39,681 nt of DNA from Cytophagales bacterium (GCA_016124425.1 WGNT01000067.1:1-39681), one strand, 5' to 3'. Shown: positions 8,299 through 16,812, numbered from the stretch's first letter. Notes: generated from the letters alone by a model not told the origin. Numbers and translations: made by a program.

Positions 8299-9636
8299 TT
8301 ACATGGGTGGTCCTGAATAACTTGAGATCCTGTACCAGTCAACGTTCCGGGTAAGGTACATGGTGGTGCCAAGGATGACGAAAAGGCCTAGGCTACCTAA
8401 GAGGAGCGCATAATCCTGCGAATTGATGGTTATAAACAGAAATCCAAAACTGCCGCTCAAGATCAGCCCAAGGATAAGCACGTAGCTGATGCGGTGCAGG
8501 AGCGACCTCGCATAAAGACATATCATGGTGATGATGGCAACTGAAGAAATTGCATAGGCGAAGTTGAAATCCGTATGCTCCGATATCGATATCAACAGGA
8601 TATAGAATAGGCAAATGGCAACCCCCACCATCGCGTATTGCAGCGGATGTATGTTGTTTTTCCCCAATACCTCTACTAAGAAAAACATCAAAAATGTCAA
8701 TCCTATGGTCATGATCGCATACTTCACAGAGCGGGTGGATTTTTGATAGTCATCTATGGGGGAAAGAAGTTCTACCCCGAACGCGCTGTCAACAAGCGTT
8801 GCAGTCAAATCACCCTGAACCCATGATTGGGGAAAATTCCGATTAAGTTCGAGAACTTTCCAGGATGCCTGAAAACCGGTTTCTGTTACTGACCTGTTGT
8901 TTGGAAGAAACTTGCCGTCAAACTTCGGATCTTTCCAACTTGAGGCTAGTTCTACCGTGGTTGTTTTTCCCAAAGGAAGAAAGGTAAGGTGATGGCTCCC
9001 TTTTAACAAAAGATTGATAGAAAAGGGGATGGTTCTAGTAGTATCAAAGGTAAAGTCATTTAGCGGAACGTGAAAGCCGCTCGAAATGAGCTGGGGAACA
9101 AAGGTGCCGGGACGAACGGAATGCGTTTTGTTATCCCAAGAGAATTTGACCTCATCTTCAATTCCCCTTAGGTCAGGTAGGCCAAACGTAAGAAATGCAC
9201 CGGATTCCCTTATATCGACAAGGCTTTCCTTGTCAAAATTGTCCGTTATCTTGATTGCTCCGCTGATTTGCAGATCCGAACGGTACACCACGGCCTCATA
9301 AATGCCCCGTTCCAGGACTTCTGGATGGATATTGCCAGCAATGGTAAGTTCATCCGGAAGGATATGGTAGTAACGTGTAACAAGCACCTTTTCTTTATTC
9401 ACCTCTTCCTCATAGATAAGGGGGACGCTAAGTACCGGGCCTTGCAGTTGTTGGCTGCCTGCCCATTTGTCGTAAATATCTGCCACGACTTCCGTGTGCA
9501 GCGTTTCCCGCTCATGGATAATCATATAAATCATTCCCGTCGGAATAAGCAGTACTAATGCCAATATGCAAATAAATGCAACTTTGATGATGACAGCGTA
9601 TCTTGTCCAAACGGATACTGTTGGAGATGAATTCAT
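8299..9636 (-). CDS. creD: CreD family inner-membrane protein
   Basis: A 445-residue membrane protein matching the CreD family. One N-terminal membrane segment (about 15-38, VIIKVAFICILALVLLIPTG) is followed by the family box RETLHTEVVADI and a large periplasmic domain (about 40-300, including GPVLSVPLIY). A cluster of about six membrane helices starts after SVKYAIMTIGLTFLMFF. In E. coli CreD belongs to the CreBC regulon and influences envelope properties and beta-lactam and colicin tolerance; its biochemistry is unknown. Here there is no creBC; instead a small winged-helix regulator lies directly upstream. A palindrome (9656-9670) sits 19 nt before the start codon and has a near-identical twin before the first gene of the module, so creD probably has its own promoter under the same control. 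Confidence 0.93.
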   Translation of the reverse strand: MNSSPTVSVWTRYAVIIKVAFICILALVLLIPTGMIYMIIHERETLHTEVVADIYDKWAGSQQLQGPVLSVPLIYEEEVNKEKVLVTRYYHILPDELTIAGNIHPEVLERGIYEAVVYRSDLQISGAIKITDNFDKESLVDIRESGAFLTFGLPDLRGIEDEVKFSWDNKTHSVRPGTFVPQLISSGFHVPLNDFTFDTTRTIPFSINLLLKGSHHLTFLPLGKTTTVELASSWKDPKFDGKFLPNNRSVTETGFQASWKVLELNRNFPQSWVQGDLTATLVDSAFGVELLSPIDDYQKSTRSVKYAIMTIGLTFLMFFLVEVLGKNNIHPLQYAMVGVAICLFYILLISISEHTDFNFAYAISSVAIITMICLYARSLLHRISYVLILGLILSGSFGFLFITINSQDYALLLGSLGLFVILGTTMYLTRNVDWYRISSYSGPPM

Positions 9637-9655
9637 ATATTTATATTTTAAAGTG

Positions 9656-9670
9656 CTTTGTAATTCAAAG
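9656..9670. promoter_or_regulatory. Palindromic operator candidate before creD (site 1)
   Basis: CTTTG-TAATT-CAAAG, a 5-bp dyad with 5-nt spacer, 19 nt upstream of the creD ATG and 17 nt after the regulator's stop. On the minus strand it reads TACTTTG..CAAAGCACTTT, matching site 2 (10599-10615) at 20 of 24 positions including the flanking ACTTT. The TACTTTG half resembles a Bacteroidota -7 box, so a bound regulator would cover the promoter. Confidence 0.6.
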
Positions 9671-9687
9671 TAGATAGGTAAATTTTT

Positions 9688-9978
9688 TTATTTTAATAGG
9701 TTTTCCAATGCGTTGAGGTGTTTTTCAAAAGCTTCCTTTCCCAGAGCTGTTGCTGTGTAAGTAGTTAGTGGTTTGCGGTCTACAAACTGCTTCGACACCT
9801 GTATAAAGGTTTCCTTTTCGAGGGTCTTCAGGTGACTAGCCAGGTTTCCATCGGTAGCATTTAGAAGCTCCTTTAGCGTATTAAAGTCCACCGATTCATT
9901 TACCATCAAGGCGGCCATCACCCCAAGACGAATCTTGCTTTCAAATGCCTTGTTAAAATCTTTCAGAAATTCTTTCAC
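9688..9978 (-). CDS. Winged-helix transcriptional regulator (HTH_34 type)
   Basis: A 96-residue single-domain winged helix. The order helix-turn-helix-wing can be followed: SKIRLGVMAALMVN, VDFNTLKELLNATDGNLASHLKTLEK (recognition helix around DGNLASHLKTL), then the wing FIQVSKQFVDRKPLTTYTAT and a C-terminal dimer helix EAFEKHLNALENLL. This is the MarR/ArsR-like family often found directly beside creD in Bacteroidota. It overlaps the upstream membrane-protein gene by 4 nt (ATGA), so both are translated from one message, and creD follows after 51 nt. Two matching palindromes, one before each transcription unit, are its likely binding sites, giving autoregulation plus control of creD. No metal- or redox-sensing cysteine cluster is visible, so the signal is unknown. 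Confidence 0.87.
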   Translation of the reverse strand: MKEFLKDFNKAFESKIRLGVMAALMVNESVDFNTLKELLNATDGNLASHLKTLEKETFIQVSKQFVDRKPLTTYTATALGKEAFEKHLNALENLLK

Positions 9979-10592
9979 GCGTCATATTTATAATGCATCA
10001 TCAGGCCATATACGATATGTAGTCCCCCAAATCCAATGGTCCAAAACAACAGCCCATAGGAAATAAAAACCATTCCTGCTAAACCCAGTCCAATCTCCAA
10101 CATACCCAAGCTTCTCAGTTCGTCCAACGAATACTTGCTGGCATTTACCAAAGCCAAGCCATAGGTAATAAGCGAAAGCGGTACTACCAAGCCAATGTAT
10201 CCACGCAACAAGAAAATCAAACACAAAATTCCGCCGGTACCCAGCGGGATCAGCAGGTTAATAAGTAGTCTTTTCGAAGATTTATCCCATAATTTGGTCT
10301 GTTTTTTCCGCGCTTTCCCACCTGCCAGTAGTACAGCTCCTCCAATTGCCAAGATAAACATCCCTAATGCCAACCCGATTACTTGATATACTACCTCACT
10401 GCTTGCTGGAAAAGCCTGAAACTGGAGGTATCTTCCCTCAGGAAACAGATAGGTGTGGGCATAGAGGGCACCGGCAAGCGCTATGATTCCCGCAGAAACG
10501 CCTGACATACCACTTAAAGAAATAAACCGAGACGATCGGTCCATAATGTTCCTGATTTCCTTTAAGTCTTGTAGGTATTTTTCTTTTTCCAT
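9975..10592 (-). CDS. Multi-pass membrane protein paired with winged-helix regulator
   Basis: About 205 residues from the ATG at 10592 (MEKEKYLQDLKEIRNIM). A longer frame back to 10640 exists, but it would run through the palindrome at 10599-10615 and is unlikely. After a charged N-terminal helix there are about six predicted membrane segments, for example SGMSGVSAGIIALAGALYA, VIGLALGMFILAIGGAVLLA, LLINLLIPLGTGGILCLIFL, YIGLVVPLSLITYGLAL, LGMLEIGLGLAGMVFISYG and a last one near LLFWTIGFGGLHIVYG. I do not recognise a named function. The 4-nt overlap with the regulator and the shared operator suggest it is a partner, possibly the membrane sensor or an effector in the same envelope response as CreD. 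That is inference from position only. Confidence 0.75.
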   Translation of the reverse strand: MEKEKYLQDLKEIRNIMDRSSRFISLSGMSGVSAGIIALAGALYAHTYLFPEGRYLQFQAFPASSEVVYQVIGLALGMFILAIGGAVLLAGGKARKKQTKLWDKSSKRLLINLLIPLGTGGILCLIFLLRGYIGLVVPLSLITYGLALVNASKYSLDELRSLGMLEIGLGLAGMVFISYGLLFWTIGFGGLHIVYGLMMHYKYDA

Positions 10593-10598
10593 AAAAGT

Positions 10599-10615
10599 AC
10601 TTTGAATAACAAAGT
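10599..10615. promoter_or_regulatory. Palindromic operator candidate before the regulator operon (site 2)
   Basis: ACTTTG-AATAA-CAAAGT, a perfect 6-bp dyad with 5-nt spacer, ending 6 nt before the ATG at 10592. On the minus strand it overlaps a TTACTTTG box with a TTG about 20 nt upstream, which resembles a Bacteroidota promoter. It has a near-identical twin at 9656-9670 before creD. Confidence 0.6.
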
Positions 10616-10842
10616 AAAACACTTTTTCGCACTGTTGCAAGCCTTAAACAAAAATTCATCCCTCCTTCACAATCAAAATCGATTTGAAAGTGCTGATTCG
10701 TCCTTGGCTTATTACCTCCAGTGGGAATAGAGTTTTATGCAGGCGCTACAATTGGCAATCGGACTTGCTGTAACAACATAGAACGAAAAAGCCTGCGCTC
10801 TCGGGGGAAAGGCAGGCTCTTGACGTGATCCATTAGCGTTGT

Positions 10843-12240
10843 TCAGGGAAGCAACGGGCTTTTGAAGACCATTAGCTTTTCCCGTGTCATTTCATGCATG
10901 GAGTAGGGGATACCACCCAGCCCTTCCCCTGAGGCATCTCTTCCTCCAAAGGGCATCCAGTCAACCCGAAAGGCCGTGTGGTCGTTGACCATGACCGCAG
11001 TAGCATTGAGCCTGCGTACGGTATCCAGCGCAACATCCAAGTTTTTGGTGAATACTGCCGCCTGGAAATGGTATTCCAACGCATTGGCTTGTTGGATGGC
11101 TTCATCCCGGTCTGAGAATGCATATACGCAGACGACGGGACCAAAAATTTCTTCTTGGGAAACCCGTACATCTTGCGGCGGATTGAATAATACCGTAGGT
11201 TCGTAGCAGGTATCTCCGATTTTTTTACCGCCGCAGAGCAGTTCTGCACCGCGATCTATGGCCTCCTGAACCCACTCGTGCACCCGATCTACTTCGCTGC
11301 TCCGAATTAGCGGACCCACTTCAGTATCTTCCTTTAGCGGGTCGCCAATGGTGAGTTTTTTGGCTTTTTCGGCAATTTTTTCTGCAAGTTCATGGGCGAT
11401 ATCTCCGTGCGCAAAGATGCGTTGCACCGATACGCATACTTGACCGGCATGATAAAATCCGCCCTTTGTCAGCATCGGTACGATCTCGTCAATAGCAGCG
11501 TCTTTTTCCACAATCACAGGGGCTGCGCCTCCGTGTTCTAAGGCACATCGTGTTCCGGGAGGAAGTTTAGATTTGAGGTACCAACCGATCTTCACCGATC
11601 CGATAAAGGACAGGAAGTTGATTCGCTTATCTGTGGCGAGCTTTTCTGCCAGCTCATTGGTACAAATTACAGCTTGAACCCATCCCTCAGGAACCCCTGC
11701 CTCTTCCAAAATATCCATTAACGCAAGGCAGGAACGTGGGGTATTTGATGCCGGCTTCACGATAACCGGACAACCGGCGGCGAATGCAGTGATGGTCTGA
11801 TGTACAATTAGGTTGAGGGGGTGGTTGAAGGCAGAAAGCGAGGCTACTACCCCTATGGGCTCCCGCATGGTGAATGCCAGGCGGTTTACAGAAGCCTCTG
11901 TAAGCCCCATGGGAATTTGTGTCCCTTTCAGCTGCGAGATTTCTTCTGTGGCAATTTTTACCCCATTGATGGCTCGGAGAACTTCCACTTTTGAATCCTG
12001 ATAGGGTTTGCCGCCTTCCCCTGCTGCAATTTTGCTTAAGGTCTCTACCTTTCCTTCCATAATCTGCCTCGCTTTCTCAAGTATTGCTATGCGTTTGTGT
12101 GGGGGGATCCACTTGGAGCTGTCCGTAAAGAGGGAATATGCCAAGTTGATTTTTTTCTCCAAACCCTCCTCGTCTATTAGTGGGATCTCCTCAATTAGAC
12201 GTTGATCGTATGGAGAGGTTACTTTTATCGTTTTACTCAT
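10843..12240 (-). CDS. NAD(P)-dependent aldehyde dehydrogenase family protein
   Basis: A 465-residue aldehyde dehydrogenase. The catalytic cysteine is C269 in HAGQVCVS, the general base is Glu235 in LEHGGAAP, and N139 (FNHPLN), K162 (VKPAS) and FGPVVCVY are the other conserved positions, so the enzyme looks complete. It oxidises an aldehyde to the acid, or to an acyl compound, in the cytoplasm; the substrate cannot be read from sequence. Its start codon overlaps the stop of the upstream TPP enzyme by 4 nt (ATGA), which means translational coupling and a probable shared pathway, for instance oxidation of an aldehyde made or released by the TPP enzyme. The gene ends the pair; 200 nt of non-coding DNA follow before the next minus-strand module. 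Confidence 0.93.
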   Translation of the reverse strand: MSKTIKVTSPYDQRLIEEIPLIDEEGLEKKINLAYSLFTDSSKWIPPHKRIAILEKARQIMEGKVETLSKIAAGEGGKPYQDSKVEVLRAINGVKIATEEISQLKGTQIPMGLTEASVNRLAFTMREPIGVVASLSAFNHPLNLIVHQTITAFAAGCPVIVKPASNTPRSCLALMDILEEAGVPEGWVQAVICTNELAEKLATDKRINFLSFIGSVKIGWYLKSKLPPGTRCALEHGGAAPVIVEKDAAIDEIVPMLTKGGFYHAGQVCVSVQRIFAHGDIAHELAEKIAEKAKKLTIGDPLKEDTEVGPLIRSSEVDRVHEWVQEAIDRGAELLCGGKKIGDTCYEPTVLFNPPQDVRVSQEEIFGPVVCVYAFSDRDEAIQQANALEYHFQAAVFTKNLDVALDTVRRLNATAVMVNDHTAFRVDWMPFGGRDASGEGLGGIPYSMHEMTREKLMVFKSPLLP

Positions 12241-13877
12241 AATTCTGCCGTTTTTTGTTTCAATAAAACATTTAAAATGGGATGGTTCAGTGAGTAGTCG
12301 ACCGGCAGGTCAATTACATGTACCCCGGGGCTCTTTAATGACAGCCGCAACACTTCCTGAAAATGGGCATCACTTTTTGCCCTGTATCCCTTGGCTCCGT
12401 AGCTTTCAGCATATTGGACAAAATTGGGGTTTTTATAATCCAGCCCGAAGTTCTTAAAGCCCATGTCTTCCTGTTTCCATTTAATCATCCCGTATGCTCC
12501 ATCATTCAGAATAATCACTGTCAGGTTTAGGCCCAACCTTACCGCCGTTTCCAGCTCTTGCGAATTCATCATAAAACCCCCGTCACCACATACTGCCACC
12601 ACTTTTTTATCCGGATAGAGCAAGTTCACTGTCATCGCAGATGGGAGACCGGCCCCCATAGAAGCCAATGCATTGTCTAGTAGCAGTGTGTTGGGATGAT
12701 AGCAGGTATAGTTTCTGGCAAACCAGATCTTATAAACCCCGTTATCGAGCGTGATGACATCCTTTTCCCCCAAATTTTCCCGCATTAGATGTACAAGGCG
12801 CTGGGGAAGCATGGGAAAGCGTTCGTCTTGAAAATACTTACTCAGGTGGCCTTTGACTTCGGCCTTTACTTTCTTGTAAAAGGAGAAATCCCAATCCGAC
12901 TGAACGGTAAGTTGTTCGGTGAGTTTGAGTACCGCATGGGTAATATCCCCGACTACATTTAATTGGGGAAAGTATACCGGATCTACTTCTGCCGGCTGGA
13001 AATTTACGTGGATGACTTTTTTACCGCCTTTTTTCATAAAAAAGGGTGGTTTTTCGATCACATCATGCCCCACGTTGATGATCAAATCCGCCGCATCGAT
13101 TGCCGAATGCACGAAATCATTGCTGGATAAGGCAGCCGTACCGAGATATTGCGGATGCCGTTCGTCGATTACGCCTTTCCCCATCTGCGTGGTAAAGAAG
13201 TAAATCCCCGTTTGATCCACAAATTGTGCGAGCGCCTGACAGGTAATCTTTCGGTTGGCACCGGCGCCTATAAGTAAGAGGGGCATAGTAGCCTCTTGGA
13301 TCATCTTTACCGCCTCGTCGATCGCTTTGTCATCCGGTTTCGGAGTAATATAGTCTACCACCTCAAAGATATCGCCAACACAATCCTCCTGTGCCACATC
13401 CTCGGGAAATTCCAGGTGTACCGCCCCGGGGCGTTCCGTAGTAGCGACCCGAAAAGCCTCTCGTATCTGAGAGGCGATCACGTTGCTGTCTACAAGCTGT
13501 TTGGTAAATTTCGTTAGCGGACGCATCATATCCACTACATCTATGATTTGAAACCGTGCCTGTTTGCTTTTTTTGATGGGTTTTTGGCCGGTGATCATCA
13601 GCATGGGCATGGCGCCAAGCTGTGCGTAGGCCGCAGGAGTTACCAGATTGGTCGCTCCCGGACCCAGGGTTGCGAGGCATACCCCGGGCTTTCCGGTGAG
13701 GCGTCCGTAGGTTGCTGCCATAAATCCGGCACCCTGCTCGTGTCTCGTCAGTATCAGACGGATACTTGATTGGCTCAGGGATTCCAAAAAATCCAGGTTT
13801 TCCTCCCCCGGAACTCCAAAAATGTAAGTTACCCCTTCATTTTCAAGGGCTTTAATAAATAAATCAGCTGCTTTCAT
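12237..13877 (-). CDS. Acetolactate-synthase-like thiamine diphosphate enzyme (large subunit type)
   Basis: A 546-residue TPP enzyme with the three domains of the acetolactate synthase family: an N-terminal PYR domain with the catalytic glutamate in LTRHEQGAGFMAATYG, a middle domain, and a C-terminal PP domain with the diphosphate/Mg motif GDGGFMMNSQELETAV and NDGAYGMIKWKQ. No regulatory (IlvN-type) small subunit gene is adjacent, unlike anabolic ilvBN operons. The partner is an aldehyde dehydrogenase joined by a 4-nt overlap, so a catabolic role is more likely than branched-chain amino acid synthesis. Related enzymes include catabolic AlsS and other 2-oxoacid decarboxylating or carboligating enzymes, and the exact reaction remains open. 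Confidence 0.88.
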   Translation of the reverse strand: MKAADLFIKALENEGVTYIFGVPGEENLDFLESLSQSSIRLILTRHEQGAGFMAATYGRLTGKPGVCLATLGPGATNLVTPAAYAQLGAMPMLMITGQKPIKKSKQARFQIIDVVDMMRPLTKFTKQLVDSNVIASQIREAFRVATTERPGAVHLEFPEDVAQEDCVGDIFEVVDYITPKPDDKAIDEAVKMIQEATMPLLLIGAGANRKITCQALAQFVDQTGIYFFTTQMGKGVIDERHPQYLGTAALSSNDFVHSAIDAADLIINVGHDVIEKPPFFMKKGGKKVIHVNFQPAEVDPVYFPQLNVVGDITHAVLKLTEQLTVQSDWDFSFYKKVKAEVKGHLSKYFQDERFPMLPQRLVHLMRENLGEKDVITLDNGVYKIWFARNYTCYHPNTLLLDNALASMGAGLPSAMTVNLLYPDKKVVAVCGDGGFMMNSQELETAVRLGLNLTVIILNDGAYGMIKWKQEDMGFKNFGLDYKNPNFVQYAESYGAKGYRAKSDAHFQEVLRLSLKSPGVHVIDLPVDYSLNHPILNVLLKQKTAEL

Positions 13878-14226
13878 AGGTTTTCTTTTAGCTATCTAAT
13901 GCTCTTAACCGATGCCGGTTGACATAGGGAGCTTTTCGCATGATGGGTCAATGTCCGATCGTATGATCTTTTCGTCATGCTCCATGTCATCAATCGAAAC
14001 CTGTCGTTTTCGATCTCAAAATGCCTGAGGTTATCGGCTAGTTGGTCCCGATTCTTGTGGCATCTCATCAATTATCCCGCCATAAAACCGTCTCCATGAA
14101 ATTCGATTTCATTCACTACGAAGCGTAGGCTTCTACATGTCTTACGTAGAGGTAACAAAATTTCTCTAAAAGTGATCCCATAGAAGCAATTTTCAGGTTA
14201 TTTGATGCGGCTGTTGGAAGATCTCA
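13878..14226. other. Intergenic stretch with small hairpins, no gene seen
   Basis: About 350 bp upstream of the TPP-enzyme gene and downstream of the thioesterase. No convincing reading frame on either strand. It contains the perfect hairpin ATGAAAT-TCG-ATTTCAT (14096-14112), followed by GAAGC/GCTTC around 14120-14133. It presumably includes the promoter of the TPP enzyme/ALDH pair, but I find no clean TAnnTTTG box. Confidence 0.4.
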
Positions 14227-14988
14227 TCAGCTAGGATCCGGTAGGTTTTCCTTGGTACCTGAAGATGTAATGGGTTTGACACGGGCTACAAAGACCGGTT
14301 TGTCCGCTACGCTTCCGGTGATTACCAATTGATTTTCAGCGGACGCTGTCATGAACAAGCAAACGGTCTGATGGAGTGAGGCTTCCGCAAGGTAGTTTAT
14401 GAGCATCTCTGAGAACCGAATGTCATTTGCGCCGCAAAAATCCTCTACCCATCGGATATAGGACACGTTGTTTACATGGTTATTCATGTCTAGGTCCGAA
14501 GGTCTTACGATAAAGTCCTGGCCTTCTGTTACCTGTACCGGCATGGCAATCTTTTCGGGGAGTAATTTTTGCTGTGGAGGAAACAGGGATGCAGGCAAAA
14601 TATCATCGGGTCGCTTAGGGCGTTTGCTGTTGCTGTCCAGCAGGAGCCAAGCGGACATCGCCGTCGCCAGTATGTTTCCCGCCACATCTTCTACCAAAAA
14701 TTCGCGAAGGGCAAATAGTTTGTTGATGCCTCGGCCGGCAGTTTTTACGGTGATTACCTCTCCCCAGGAGGGTAATTTTTCAACCTGAATGGTCATCCTA
14801 GATAATATCCAATGGTAGCCTTGGTCAAATAAATTCTGCCCGAAATCCTTACTATCAGCATGCTTCCAGGCAATCTCCTGCAAGAGATCCGCCATGGCGC
14901 TCCAACGAAGCAGGCCTCCGGGATCTATTTGAAAGGAGAGCACTTCAAATTGCTTTTCATACTGGAAGGAATCGGGATAATCGTTCAT
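14227..14988 (-). CDS. Acyl-ACP thioesterase
   Basis: A 253-residue double-hotdog thioesterase of the acyl-ACP thioesterase family (plant FatA/FatB-related bacterial enzymes). The N-terminal hotdog includes WHILSRMTIQVEKLPSWGE and the typical GRGINKLFALREFLV. The C-terminal hotdog has the DLDMNNHVNNVSYIRWVED box, in which Asn and His are the family's catalytic pair. The N-terminus (QYEKQFEVLSFQID) and the length match bacterial members. It would release free fatty acids from acyl carrier protein in the cytoplasm. It is transcribed alone on the minus strand and diverges from the AlkB gene with 133 nt between the start codons. Confidence 0.9.
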   Translation of the reverse strand: MNDYPDSFQYEKQFEVLSFQIDPGGLLRWSAMADLLQEIAWKHADSKDFGQNLFDQGYHWILSRMTIQVEKLPSWGEVITVKTAGRGINKLFALREFLVEDVAGNILATAMSAWLLLDSNSKRPKRPDDILPASLFPPQQKLLPEKIAMPVQVTEGQDFIVRPSDLDMNNHVNNVSYIRWVEDFCGANDIRFSEMLINYLAEASLHQTVCLFMTASAENQLVITGSVADKPVFVARVKPITSSGTKENLPDPS

Positions 14989-15121
14989 CTGTATAGGACG
15001 CTTAGATTGCTAAAATACGGGAAATCTTTTCAGTTGGTAACCACGCTTTTATGTTTTTGTGCCGAAATTGCTCGGATACGTTTAAAACACTGTCCATTGC
15101 AACCTTGTTTTAATCATTAAA

Positions 15122-15724
15122 ATGCCGATGAGACCTCTTGACTCCCCCAACTTATTGCCTTGTCTTGGAGAAGCCTATTTTTGGGAGCAGTTCTTTTCAC
15201 CAGAGGAAAGCAGCGTTATAGTTGAACGGTTAATCTCGGAAGTTACCTGGAAGCAGGAGCCGATTAAACTTTTTGGACGAACGGTCATGCAGCCAAGGCT
15301 TACCGCGTTGCAGGGTGATCCCTCTATTTCGTATGGCTATTCGGGTATCCGCATGATTCCCTCCCCGTTTTCACCAACAGTGTTGGCGATCAAAGAACGG
15401 ATTTCCGCGTTAGCGGGGACGTCGTTTACGCACGTATTGCTAAACCGTTACCGGGACGGCAAAGATAGTATGGGCTGGCATCGGGACAATGAACGGGAAC
15501 TTGGAGTCAATCCAATTATCGCCTCGGTAAGTTTTGGGGAATCCCGTGTTTTTCATTTTCGTCTGTATGAAACAAAAGCTGAAAAACGTACAGTCACGTT
15601 AAGCAACGGCAGCCTTTTGATCATGGCAGGCGCCACGCAGCACCATTGGGAACACCAACTTCCAAAAAGCGCTAAGGTCGCCGGAGAGCGGATTAATCTA
15701 ACCTTTCGTGCAATTAAACGCTAA
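15122..15724 (+). CDS. AlkB-like 2-oxoglutarate/Fe(II) dioxygenase
   Basis: A 200-residue non-haem iron dioxygenase of the AlkB family. The iron ligands are H120 and D122 in GWHRDNE and H178 in HHWEH; the 2-oxoglutarate-binding arginine is R190 in GERINLTFR, with R196 also conserved. The substrate-lid segment YGYSGIRMIPSPF and LLNRYRDGKDSMGWH match bacterial and ALKBH2/3-type members. It should remove alkyl groups from N1-methyladenine or N3-methylcytosine in DNA or RNA by oxidation. The start could be ATG 15122 or the next ATG at 15128. No ada or alkA gene is visible in the window, so adaptive-response regulation is not indicated. Confidence 0.93.
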   Translation: MPMRPLDSPNLLPCLGEAYFWEQFFSPEESSVIVERLISEVTWKQEPIKLFGRTVMQPRLTALQGDPSISYGYSGIRMIPSPFSPTVLAIKERISALAGTSFTHVLLNRYRDGKDSMGWHRDNERELGVNPIIASVSFGESRVFHFRLYETKAEKRTVTLSNGSLLIMAGATQHHWEHQLPKSAKVAGERINLTFRAIKR

Positions 15725-15738
15725 CTAGCCCTGGCAGG

Positions 15739-16674
15739 TTACTTACCTCGCTTGATAAAGTCCTCATAATGAAAATCGATTTCAGCGGTTTTAAGGCCTT
15801 GGTGGACAAGCAATTCATTTCTAAAAGAAAGAAAGGGAGCAGATGCAGGCAAGGTAATGGGATTTTTACCGGGAAAGGCCATGTTTTGCATGCTGTTCTT
15901 TGCCCGCAAAATCCATCCCTGGTAGGATGGTAGCTTTTCAGGTTCGCCCAAAATCACTACGCCAGGGTCTTCAGGATTTCCTTGGGTAACGTTCATCCAA
16001 GGCCCGCCGGCTACAGGAAGCTCTTTCGGTATGACGGCGCCGTTGCGGTCGAAGAACCCAACACCATCAGCCAATTTAATTCGAGGAGAAAAACCGCCGT
16101 AGCCTTTGGCATCTTCCGAACCGCCGATCTGCACATTGGGAACCAACGGTTTCAGTTGTACTTCAACCGTTAAGCGGTAAAGCTCCGGATCCACACGTTC
16201 GTATCTTAAAAGAACCGTTTCTTCCACAACTGCCGCGCCATCTACCATCCAAGCTACCTTTGCCTTCAATTGGGCATGTTCGTCATCAATGACAGTGGGC
16301 ATAACATCCGTCACTTGCCAGGAAATTCCCTCACTAATCCAAGGATCCGCCATCCGTTTTCCGTCCACATAGAGCTGGTGCCAAGCCCAAAAGATACCGT
16401 GGTGATGGGGGTGGTCTTCCGGGAAATCTTCCGAAATTAGCGCTCCTTTTACATCATAGAGCGGATGTATGTAATTGGCCCGTGGATAATTACCGTCTTG
16501 GGATTTAGTGGCTGATTGATAAAAAAACCGCGGCACCCCCCCTTCTGTAAGTTGGTATCCCTGTTCAGTAGAAGACCAAGCTAACTGCTGGGAATAGCCT
16601 GCGCTCATGAGGCTGAACATCAAAAAAACAGCGGCGAAAAAACCCAAGTGGGGAAAGGGGCGAAAATGATCCAT
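15739..16674 (-). CDS. DUF6807 (PmoA-like) family secreted protein
   Basis: About 311 residues from ATG 16674, where MDHFRPFPHLGFFAAVFLMF begins a proper signal peptide ending near AGYSQ. A longer frame back to 16803 lacks one and would overlap the divergent promoter. The mature part has the family blocks NYIHPLYDVKG, DHPHHHGIFWAWHQLY (His-rich core), YGGFSPRIKLADG and a C-terminal PFLSFRNELLVH. It is paralogous to the lipoprotein at the left edge but shorter and without a lipobox. The function is not established; in this phylum these proteins commonly accompany sugar dehydrogenases and glycosidases. It faces a PLP decarboxylase gene across a 138-nt divergent spacer. Confidence 0.87.
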   Translation of the reverse strand: MDHFRPFPHLGFFAAVFLMFSLMSAGYSQQLAWSSTEQGYQLTEGGVPRFFYQSATKSQDGNYPRANYIHPLYDVKGALISEDFPEDHPHHHGIFWAWHQLYVDGKRMADPWISEGISWQVTDVMPTVIDDEHAQLKAKVAWMVDGAAVVEETVLLRYERVDPELYRLTVEVQLKPLVPNVQIGGSEDAKGYGGFSPRIKLADGVGFFDRNGAVIPKELPVAGGPWMNVTQGNPEDPGVVILGEPEKLPSYQGWILRAKNSMQNMAFPGKNPITLPASAPFLSFRNELLVHQGLKTAEIDFHYEDFIKRGK

Positions 16675-16812
16675 TGTGAACGGGTAAACTTTTTTGTTAG
16701 AAATGGCAAGTTGTTTGTTTTTTGCTAGACAGAAGCAAGAATAGCAGGTATCTTTAGCGTCTAAAGTAGGCACAATACAGGATAATAACTTCATCTGTAC
16801 CAATAATATTAT

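Noticed and set aside
16749..16756. TATCTTTA box as promoter of the PLP decarboxylase
   Set aside because: Last base departs from TTTG and the nearest TTTG is 24 nt upstream, too far for the usual 19-21 nt spacing.
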